A DNA stretch of 5,466 nucleotides. It comes from Methylophilaceae bacterium UBA5127. Lineage in GTDB: Bacteria > Pseudomonadota > Gammaproteobacteria > Burkholderiales > Methylophilaceae. The DNA lies in the NCBI GenBank assembly GCA_002414145.1, contig DHYP01000034.1, positions 1 through 5,466 of the forward strand. The letters run 5' to 3'. The notes beneath the pieces are model-generated. The model saw only the letters and a program-made list of their open reading frames with translations. It made no database searches and was not told where the DNA came from. Shown in pieces: positions 1 through 5,466 of the stretch; position 1 is the first letter of the stretch; each line of letters opens with the position of its first letter. Position numbers and translations under genes: made by a program.

Positions 1-959
1 AGATGTAACACGCGCGATGCATGCGCGTACATCACTGGGTCTTGCGAAACCACTTCGTAAGCTGGCAAACGTACCACTTGTTTTGCTCTGTCCGCTTTGG
101 GTTTGCGTATGAATTCAATCGTTTTAGCACCTTCTGGCAAGCTAGACTGGGAGCTATCTGTGGCACAACTTGCATCACTTTTTCCCATCTTCATCTCGTA
201 TAGATCAATCGGCTGTTCTATCACTCCAGGTCGGTCTAATCTAGTGGATTCTATTTCACTCCAGCCTTCAGGGATATTTTTGCGCAAAAAAGCGGTGCCT
301 CTGATATCTTGTATTTCACTCACTTTTTCACCTTTAGCGATGCGGTGCGTCAATTCCACTAAAGCACGTTCCGCATTGCCAAAAATGAGCACATCCGCTT
401 TAGAATCAACCAAAACAGAACGACGTCCTTTATCGGACCAATAGTCATAATGCGCGATACGACGCAAGCTGGCCTCAATGCTACCAATCACCAATGGCAC
501 ATCAGAATACGCTTCTCGACAGCGCTGACTATAGACAATCACCGCTCTGTCAGGACGCTTATTAGGTGCCGCATCTGGCGTATAAGCGTCATCGGAACGA
601 ATTTTACGATCAGCCGTATAACGATTAACCATACTATCCATATTGCCTGCAGTAATGCCAAAGTAAAGATTAGGCTTGCCTAATGCTTTGAATGCACTTG
701 CATTTTGCCAATCTGGTTGAGCAATAATGCCGACACGAAACCCTTGTGCTTCTAACAAGCGTCCGACCAAAGCCATACCAAAACTCGGGTGATCAATATA
801 AGCATCACCTGTCACCAAAATAATGTCACAACTATCCCAGCCTAACGCATCCATTTCCGCACGTGTCATGGGTAATATGGGTGCCGCACCAAACCGTTTC
901 GCCCAATAGGGACGATAGCTGGTTAAAAGTTTGGCTGGGTTATTGGTATAAATTTCCAT
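1..959 (-). CDS. ygiQ: YgiQ family radical SAM protein, N-terminal part (cut by left edge)
   Basis: Reading the minus strand from the ATG at 959-957 gives 319 codons without a stop, running off the left edge. The family assignment rests on strongly conserved blocks: [20 protein letters not shown] (residues 40-59), then [46 protein letters not shown] and [21 protein letters not shown], and finally [10 protein letters not shown] at the cut. These closely resemble E. coli YgiQ as I recall it. Family members are about 700-760 residues, so more than half is missing, including the radical SAM core with its CxxxCxxC cluster motif; catalysis cannot be judged here. The visible part is the B12-binding-like N-terminal region plus a variable linker (about residues 250-300). 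The substrate of YgiQ is unknown. The start is fixed by an in-frame TAG at 968-966, three codons upstream. No Shine-Dalgarno motif precedes it. It is divergent from the HMA gene. Confidence 0.95.
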   Translation of the reverse strand, partial: MEIYTNNPAKLLTSYRPYWAKRFGAAPILPMTRAEMDALGWDSCDIILVTGDAYIDHPSFGMALVGRLLEAQGFRVGIIAQPDWQNASAFKALGKPNLYFGITAGNMDSMVNRYTADRKIRSDDAYTPDAAPNKRPDRAVIVYSQRCREAYSDVPLVIGSIEASLRRIAHYDYWSDKGRRSVLVDSKADVLIFGNAERALVELTHRIAKGEKVSEIQDIRGTAFLRKNIPEGWSEIESTRLDRPGVIEQPIDLYEMKMGKSDASCATDSSQSSLPEGAKTIEFIRKPKADRAKQVVRLPAYEVVSQDPVMYAHASRVLH

Positions 960-1075
960 GATGGGCTAAATAATAGTCCAAAAATATTGAGTTCGCGCAT
1001 TTTACGCGCTAATGAATTGATTAAAAAACTATTTTTGTGATTGCGTTACCAGTTTAATCGTCATATTATTTACTG
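960..1075. promoter_or_regulatory. Divergent intergenic region between ygiQ and the HMA gene
   Basis: This 116-bp spacer must hold the promoters of both divergent genes, since neither has another visible upstream source. It is AT-rich. On the plus strand TATTAT (1064-1069) is a plausible -10 for the HMA gene. On the minus strand TATTAT (975-970) is a plausible -10 for ygiQ, but nothing resembling a -35 lies at the right distance from it. A small inverted repeat, GCGC (995-998) and GCGC (1006-1009) around a 7-base AT-rich loop, lies near the ygiQ side. The regulatory role is inferred from gene arrangement; individual boxes are weak. Confidence 0.55.
1041..1069 (+). promoter_or_regulatory. Candidate sigma-70 promoter of the HMA gene
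   Basis: TTGCGT (1041-1046, 3 of 6 to the -35 consensus) and TATTAT (1064-1069, 5 of 6 to the -10 consensus) are separated by 17 bp. A start point 6-7 bases after the -10 would fall at about 1075-1076, on the ATG itself, which would make the transcript leaderless or nearly so. AT-rich spacers produce such boxes by chance, so this is a weak prediction. Confidence 0.25.
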
Positions 1076-1279
1076 ATGAATCAAATTACCTATCAAGTCG
1101 CTGGCTTGCATTGTGGCGGATGTGTCAGCCAAGTTAAAAATGCATTGTTTCACTTCGCAGATACTGTTCAAGTAACGCTTGACCCACCCCAAGCGACGCT
1201 CATCAATCCCAAAGTGGACTTATCATCTTTAAACCGAGTGCTGTCCAAAATTGGCAATTACACACTCATAGCATTATAG
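1076..1279 (+). CDS. Small stand-alone heavy-metal-associated (HMA) domain protein
   Basis: This 67-residue protein is a single HMA (ferredoxin-like fold) domain, the size of copper chaperones of the CopZ/Atx1 type. The metal-binding loop is GLHCGGC at residues 10-16, with Cys13 and Cys16 as the likely thiolate ligands. The usual loop is GMxCxxC; here Leu11 replaces the Met that normally packs under the site. The rest fits the fold: an amphipathic helix (about 15-26), a strand with TVQVTLDPPQATL (30-42) and a final helix and strand ending GNYTLIAL. There is no signal peptide, so it should be cytosolic, probably delivering or buffering Cu(I) or a similar soft metal. No P-type ATPase or metal regulator is visible nearby, so the partner is unknown. 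ATG 1076 has no Shine-Dalgarno sequence. Confidence 0.85.
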   Translation: MNQITYQVAGLHCGGCVSQVKNALFHFADTVQVTLDPPQATLINPKVDLSSLNRVLSKIGNYTLIAL

Positions 1280-1384
1280 CCTTTTATAATTTATGCAATT
1301 TGTATCAATTTGTTAAAAATAATCACATAATTTGCTACAGTCTTTATAGTAATTCACACTGCAAAATGATAAGATTACTCAGCC

Positions 1385-1410
1385 TATACAGCTGTATATT
1401 CTCTATACAG
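1385..1410. repeat. Three-copy half-site cluster TATACAG / CTGTATA / TATACAG
   Basis: TATACAG at 1385-1391 abuts its reverse complement CTGTATA at 1392-1398, making a perfect 14-bp palindrome. After a TTCTC spacer, TATACAG recurs at 1404-1410. With one extra base, CTATACAG is a direct repeat at 1384-1391 and 1403-1410, 19 bp apart. The cluster ends about 52 bp before the start of the cyclic-di-GMP gene. It could be an operator for a dimeric regulator, or in RNA a pair of alternative hairpins that share the middle arm. The repeat is directly seen; the function is inferred. Confidence 0.6.
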
Positions 1411-1420
1411 TTCATAGCCG

Positions 1421-1434
1421 TTATTTCAAAATAA
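1421..1434. repeat. Short AT-rich inverted repeat upstream of the cyclic-di-GMP gene
   Basis: TTATTT (1421-1426) and AAATAA (1429-1434) are exact inverted arms with a 2-base centre. The element lies between the half-site cluster and the start codon at 1463. In a spacer this AT-rich, a 6-bp arm is weak evidence, so it may be chance. Confidence 0.25.
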
Positions 1435-1462
1435 TTATTAAAATAGATGATAGCGCTTATTG

Positions 1463-4246
1463 ATGAAACGACTTACTTTTTTCAGCCGCTTTTTAATGCC
1501 ACTACTCTTGGTGGGTGTTCTCGCAGTGTTATCCACTGCGATTTACATGTTTTCGTTAAACATGCAAAACATTAAAAACAACGCATTTAACGAAACCAAC
1601 AAGATCGCCAACTTACTAGAGATGGCTAAAAGTCTTGTTGGCGAGCACGTGTATTCATCAATGGAGCTACTAAAGCACAATAGTGCCATCAAAGGTAAAC
1701 CGAGCATCAATGGCACAATTTCGCTCAATAACGAAATCATTCCCAACCTCATGCTAGGGAATGAATCTCAAACAAAAAATGAAGAATTTGTCGATGGAGT
1801 CACCAGCATAGGCAATGGCACCGCTACATTGTTCGTTAAAAATAATAACGAATTTATACGGATCGCCACCAATGTAAGAACTAAAACCAATACACGTGCG
1901 ATTGGCACAAGGCTAGACCCTAAAGGAAAAGCAATCAAACAACTAATCATGGGAAAGCCTTTTTACGGCATTGTCGATATTCTTGGAGATCCCTATATTT
2001 CTGGTTATGAGCCCATACTTGATCAAGGTGGCAATGTAATAGGTGCATGGTATGTAGGCTATAAAGTCGATGTTCAGGCCATTGATTTAGCTATTAAAAA
2101 ATGGGGATATTTAAAAACAGGCTTTGTGGCTATTACTGATTACAATCATAGCATCCGATTCATCTCTGAACACTTTTCCAATGCCAAAGGCGCAAAAATT
2201 TTAGAATACAAACCCAAAGATTGGATTATCGCTAACAAGATCATCCCAGATTGGAATTTTGAAGTACATATTGCATATCCTGCTAAAGAAGCTTACCTCA
2301 TTAGCATTGGTAATTTATATCCCATTTTGCTCTTAGGCAGTTTATTTGGCTTCGCACTATTTATCATAGCCCAGCACGCAATCAAACGATTTGTGCTCGC
2401 CCCATTAGGTGGCGATCCTGAATACGCTTCTGCACTTGTGAGTCGTATCAAGCAAGGAGACTTTAGTGATGATGGTGTGCGTGCGGCTCCCAACACCCTC
2501 ATCGATAATATGCTTGGAATGCGCAAACATTTGCGAGAAATGGTCACAGAGATTAAAAATAATGCCGACCGTCTGAGTGTTTCTTCTAGTGTTTTTCAAC
2601 ATGCACATGATGGCATTTTCATTACAGACTCAGAAGCTAAAATTATTGAGGTCAATCCCGCGTTTACTTCTATCACAGGCTATAGCCGTGAAGAGTCCAT
2701 TTCAAAAACGCCAGAAACTTTGGGATTTGCCTATCAAATCGATGCTTTTTTTTCACAGTTTTTTGAATCTACAGATCACCAAGGTGAGTGGCGTGGTGAA
2801 ATCTGGAATCTACGCAAGAATGGTGAAGTGTATACAGCATGGCTAGACATCTTCCCAGTCAGTGACGAGTCTGGAGTATTTCAACATTATGTAGGCTTAT
2901 TTTCTGATATCACGCTAGCCAAAGAGCAACAAAAATCGCTTGAGTTTTTGGCTTATCACGACTCTCTCACTCATTTACCTAATAGAGCCTTATTTTCTAA
3001 CCAGCTACAAAAGTCTCTCTCTAGCGCCAAACGCAACAAAGAAATGATTGCAATATGTTATTTGGATTTAGATAATTTCAAACCCATCAATGACGAATAT
3101 GGGCATGAAGTTGGCGATCAATTGTTGATACTGCTGGCTGAGCGGCTATCCAAAAATTTGCGTAAGAACGACACACTGGCAAGACTGGGTGGAGATGAGT
3201 TTGCAATTCTATTAAACGGTCAGCGTGGGGAAAATGAATTTTCAAATACGTTAGACAGAATACTCAGCAGCATTGAAACACCTTTTATCATTTCTAATCA
3301 AACCATGTGTGTCTCCGCCAGCATCGGATATACCATCTATCCCATTGATGATAATCCGCCTGATACGTTGTTACGCCATGCTGATCATGCGATGTACCAT
3401 GCTAAAACACATGGCGGCAAACACTATCACCTCTTCGACTTAGAATTAGCCAAGCTTTTCCGCAACCAGCTTCAAATCAAAGACGACATTGCAGAAGCAC
3501 TCGCCAGCCAACAGCTAAGAATGTATTATCAGCCTCAAATTAACATCAGAACAGGGGAAGTCATTGGTATGGAAGCGCTAATCCGCTGGCAGCTTCCTTC
3601 ACGCAAACTGCTACTCCCCAGCGAATTTTTGCCGTTTATTGAGCACACCCAACAAATTGTGACGCTGAGTGAGTGGATTATCGACACAGTATTAAAACAA
3701 ATAGCTTTGTGGCAACACGAAGGCCTCAACTTTCATGTAGCAATCAATATTGCTGCACAACATTTATCTGACAAGAGATTTGTTAGCAGCCTAGAACGCA
3801 TCCTGAACACGTATCCTGAAGTCTCCCCAGACAAATTAAATTTTGAAATCACCGAAAGCGCCGCCATCGGAGACATTAAAAACGTTACTCGTATTATTAA
3901 CGATTGTAAAAAACTGGGCGTTACTTTTGCTATTGACGATTTTGGTGCAGGATACTCATCCCTCACTTACTTACGCAGATTGCCAGTCGATATGATTAAA
4001 ATTGATCGTTCATTCATTCATGGCATGCTAAATGATGCAGATGATTTAGCGGTTGTTTCTAGTATCATCACTTTGTGCAGAGAGTTTAATCGGGGTGTGA
4101 TTGCGGAAGGGATTGAGTCCATAGAGCAAGGAACTAAACTGATTGACCTTGGATGTGATTTTGCGCAAGGGCATGGCATTGCAAAACCAATGCCTGCAAA
4201 CAAAGTCGCTAAATGGGTACAATCCAACTCACCATTTAGATTCTAA
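1463..4246 (+). CDS. Membrane Cache-HAMP-PAS-GGDEF-EAL cyclic-di-GMP signalling protein
   Basis: This 927-residue bifunctional-type protein makes and/or breaks cyclic di-GMP. Residues about 10-30 are a first membrane helix; 31-275 form a periplasmic Cache_3/Cache_2-like sensor (AIGTRLD, GKPFYG, DPYISGYEPI, GAWYVGYKVD); about 285-303 are the second helix. A HAMP variant with LGGDPEYA...GDFS follows, then a PAS domain (about 375-486). GGDEF (492-650) has an intact GGDEF at 576-580, Mg/substrate residues D535, N543 and D552, and an RxxD inhibitory site (R567-D570) five residues before GGDEF. EAL (670-920) has E704-A-L, N762, E795, E798, D825-D826, K846, E882 and Q902, the full catalytic set, so both activities look possible. 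ATG 1463 is preferred over the adjacent TTG 1460; an in-frame TAG at 1451 bars longer forms. There is no clear ribosome site. The sensed ligand is unknown; the domain order is secure. Confidence 0.95.
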   Translation: MKRLTFFSRFLMPLLLVGVLAVLSTAIYMFSLNMQNIKNNAFNETNKIANLLEMAKSLVGEHVYSSMELLKHNSAIKGKPSINGTISLNNEIIPNLMLGNESQTKNEEFVDGVTSIGNGTATLFVKNNNEFIRIATNVRTKTNTRAIGTRLDPKGKAIKQLIMGKPFYGIVDILGDPYISGYEPILDQGGNVIGAWYVGYKVDVQAIDLAIKKWGYLKTGFVAITDYNHSIRFISEHFSNAKGAKILEYKPKDWIIANKIIPDWNFEVHIAYPAKEAYLISIGNLYPILLLGSLFGFALFIIAQHAIKRFVLAPLGGDPEYASALVSRIKQGDFSDDGVRAAPNTLIDNMLGMRKHLREMVTEIKNNADRLSVSSSVFQHAHDGIFITDSEAKIIEVNPAFTSITGYSREESISKTPETLGFAYQIDAFFSQFFESTDHQGEWRGEIWNLRKNGEVYTAWLDIFPVSDESGVFQHYVGLFSDITLAKEQQKSLEFLAYHDSLTHLPNRALFSNQLQKSLSSAKRNKEMIAICYLDLDNFKPINDEYGHEVGDQLLILLAERLSKNLRKNDTLARLGGDEFAILLNGQRGENEFSNTLDRILSSIETPFIISNQTMCVSASIGYTIYPIDDNPPDTLLRHADHAMYHAKTHGGKHYHLFDLELAKLFRNQLQIKDDIAEALASQQLRMYYQPQINIRTGEVIGMEALIRWQLPSRKLLLPSEFLPFIEHTQQIVTLSEWIIDTVLKQIALWQHEGLNFHVAINIAAQHLSDKRFVSSLERILNTYPEVSPDKLNFEITESAAIGDIKNVTRIINDCKKLGVTFAIDDFGAGYSSLTYLRRLPVDMIKIDRSFIHGMLNDADDLAVVSSIITLCREFNRGVIAEGIESIEQGTKLIDLGCDFAQGHGIAKPMPANKVAKWVQSNSPFRF

Positions 4247-4263
4247 TTATAAAATCATCCTTT

Positions 4264-4953
4264 ATGGCTGATGACTATTACAAACTTCCTGGCGGCTTTG
4301 TACTCGCTGTTGAACACGACACCCCTTTCCCTGACGTATCGCTGGCGCTAACAGAGCCCAATGGTTTGATTGCAATAGGGGGAGATTTAAGCGCCAAAAG
4401 ACTTCTGGATGCCTATCGTAAAGGCATTTTTCCATGGTTTAGTGCAGGGGAACCCATTTTATGGTGGAGTCCTGATCCACGCATGGTGCTATTCCCAGAT
4501 GAACTTAAAGTGCAGAAGTCTCTCAAAAAGACGATACAGAAACAACCGTTTGAGATACGCATCAACACCGCATTTAAACAAGTGATGGAAGCATGCAGTC
4601 AAACACCTAGACCCGATCAAGATGGCACATGGATTAATCAGAAAATGATTCAAGCATATTGTCAATTACATGAGATTGGTCATACAATTTCGGTTGAAAG
4701 CTGGCAAAACAATCAACTTGTAGGTGGCTGTTACGGTGTGAGGATTGGCCGCATGTTTTATGGAGAAAGTATGTTTCATCATGTGTCAAATGCTTCAAAA
4801 GTAGCCTTTGTGCATTTAGTCCAATATCTGCAATCACAAGGGATTGGCATGATAGACTGCCAAATGAATACACCATTACTCGCCAGTTTTGGCGCACGTG
4901 AAATACCACGCAATACTTTTATTGACTTACTTAGCCGCTTGGTTAACACATGA
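4264..4953 (+). CDS. aat: Leucyl/phenylalanyl-tRNA--protein transferase
   Basis: Aat (EC 2.3.2.6) moves Leu or Phe from tRNA to proteins with N-terminal Lys or Arg, creating a primary N-degron for ClpS-ClpAP in the cytosol. The 229-residue product matches the family length (E. coli about 234). Signature blocks are GLIAIGGDLS (34-43), YRKGIFPWF (51-59), ILWWSPDPR (65-73), TWI with W123, LVGGCYG, F165, GESMF (167-171) and IDCQ (197-200). E168, D198 and Q200 align with E. coli E156, D186 and Q188 at a constant offset of 12 (recalled numbering), so it looks catalytically intact. One oddity is TPLLASFGA, where the family usually has TPHLASLGA. The ATG at 4264 is the only possible ATG/GTG/TTG start after the in-frame TAG at 4237. 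It sits 17 bp after the EAL-protein stop, with no Shine-Dalgarno motif, and overlaps bpt by 4 bp. Confidence 0.97.
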   Translation: MADDYYKLPGGFVLAVEHDTPFPDVSLALTEPNGLIAIGGDLSAKRLLDAYRKGIFPWFSAGEPILWWSPDPRMVLFPDELKVQKSLKKTIQKQPFEIRINTAFKQVMEACSQTPRPDQDGTWINQKMIQAYCQLHEIGHTISVESWQNNQLVGGCYGVRIGRMFYGESMFHHVSNASKVAFVHLVQYLQSQGIGMIDCQMNTPLLASFGAREIPRNTFIDLLSRLVNT

Positions 4954-5466
4954 CTCTACCCAATGAAATTCCACTACAAAAACTTCAGTTTTATGTGACT
5001 ACGCCATACCAATGCGGCTACCTGCCCAATAAACTAGCGCAAAGCTTGATTGCATCACCTCAATACTTGGTAGACAGCCAAGTTTATAGTGAACTCATTC
5101 AACAGGGATTCAGGCGTAGTGGAAAATTTGCTTACAGACCACATTGTGAAAATTGCAAAGCATGTATACCAGTGCGCATTCTAATCAACCAATTCACCCC
5201 CACACGCAGCCAAAAACGTGCATTCAAGCAACATAGTTATTTAACAGCGCGCACTGTGCCTGTTGGTTTCCAAAACAATCACTTCACGCTTTATGCGGAA
5301 TACCAATCATTACGTCATCACGATAGTATTGACCATGAACGTGCTGAAAAAGAAGACCCAGAACAATATCGTCAATTTTTATGTCAGAGTAATGTTGAAA
5401 GCCTCATGGTGGAATTTAAAGATGCCGAAAACCAAGTCAAAATTGTCAGTGTGATTGATATTGTGC
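4950..5466 (+). CDS. bpt: Aspartate/glutamate leucyltransferase (Ate1 family), cut by right edge
   Basis: Translation from the ATG at 4950, which shares ATGA with the aat stop, stays open for 172 codons to the window end. Family members are about 235-250 residues, so roughly the last quarter is missing. Bpt (EC 2.3.2.29) transfers Leu from tRNA to N-terminal Asp or Glu, feeding the same ClpS-ClpAP pathway as Aat. The evidence is LQFYVTTPYQCGYLPNKLAQ (residues 12-31), the QGFRRSGKFAYRPHCENCKA block (52-71) continuing as CIPVRI, and the following QKRAFK. Cys22, Cys66, Cys69 and Cys72 are the conserved cysteines of the ATE N-terminal domain. The later acyltransferase part is represented by YAEYQSLRHHDS and VESLMVEF, and stops at VSVIDIV. 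The 4-bp overlap implies an operon with translational coupling to aat. The name Bpt rather than Ate1 is chosen because bacterial short members next to aat have Leu-transfer activity. Confidence 0.95.
   Translation, partial: MTLPNEIPLQKLQFYVTTPYQCGYLPNKLAQSLIASPQYLVDSQVYSELIQQGFRRSGKFAYRPHCENCKACIPVRILINQFTPTRSQKRAFKQHSYLTARTVPVGFQNNHFTLYAEYQSLRHHDSIDHERAEKEDPEQYRQFLCQSNVESLMVEFKDAENQVKIVSVIDIV

Noticed and set aside
11..27. GC-rich inverted repeat CGCGC...GCGCG around an ATGCAT palindrome
   Set aside because: It lies inside the conserved YAHASR codons of ygiQ and is explained by coding sequence.
97..444. Plus-strand open frame of 115 codons
   Set aside because: It is the antisense shadow of the conserved ygiQ coding sequence and has no recognisable protein features.
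994..1009. CGCG/GCGC inverted repeat in the divergent spacer as an operator
   Set aside because: Arms are only 4 bp with a 7-base loop; too short to claim beyond mentioning it in the spacer.
1271..1296. Rho-independent terminator after the HMA gene
   Set aside because: ATTATA (1273-1278) pairs with TATAAT (1285-1290), but the stem is all A-T and no U-tract of useful length follows, so it would be too weak.
1392..1410. LexA (SOS) box, CTG...CAG
   Set aside because: The spacing is CTG-N13-CAG, whereas the LexA box of beta- and gammaproteobacteria is CTG-N10-CAG. The likeness comes from the TATACAG repeat.
4225..4253. Dedicated promoter for aat using TATAAA at 4248-4253
   Set aside because: No -35-like hexamer lies 16-18 bp upstream (the sequence there is CAACTC or similar); a -10-like box alone in AT-rich DNA is not enough.
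5263..5454. Plus-strand open frame of 63 codons at the right end
   Set aside because: It overlaps bpt in another frame; the bpt frame has clear family motifs through this stretch.

Overview
The window looks like ordinary chromosome of a moderately AT-rich proteobacterium. The best guess is a betaproteobacterium, possibly near the Methylophilaceae, because of the adjacent aat-bpt pair, the YgiQ protein and the HAMP variant in the signalling protein. This placement is recalled from gene content and protein flavour, not computed. There are no RNA genes, mobile elements or CRISPR arrays.

Layout. Positions 1-959 (minus strand) hold the N-terminal 319 codons of a YgiQ-type radical SAM protein that runs off the left edge before its iron-sulfur motif. 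A 116-bp divergent spacer (960-1075) separates it from a 67-residue stand-alone HMA metal-binding protein (1076-1279, plus). A 183-bp AT-rich spacer follows; it carries three copies of a 7-bp half-site (1385-1410) and no obvious terminator. Next is a 927-residue membrane-bound Cache-HAMP-PAS-GGDEF-EAL protein (1463-4246) whose two cyclic-di-GMP domains both keep their catalytic residues. Only 17 bp later comes aat (4264-4953), and bpt overlaps its stop codon by 4 bp (4950 to the right edge, truncated).

How the genes fit together. Aat and Bpt are the two aminoacyl-tRNA-protein transferases of the bacterial N-degron (Leu/N-degron) pathway. Aat places Leu or Phe on N-terminal Lys or Arg; Bpt places Leu on N-terminal Asp or Glu; the products are recognised by ClpS and degraded by ClpAP. 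The cyclic-di-GMP protein lies directly upstream on the same strand and may be co-transcribed, but no functional link to protein turnover is established. The HMA protein could be a small copper or other soft-metal carrier.

No new multi-gene system is convincingly visible. The most interesting non-coding signal is the half-site cluster at 1385-1410, which could be an operator or a pair of mutually exclusive RNA hairpins. A second curiosity is that none of the five start codons has a recognisable Shine-Dalgarno sequence.
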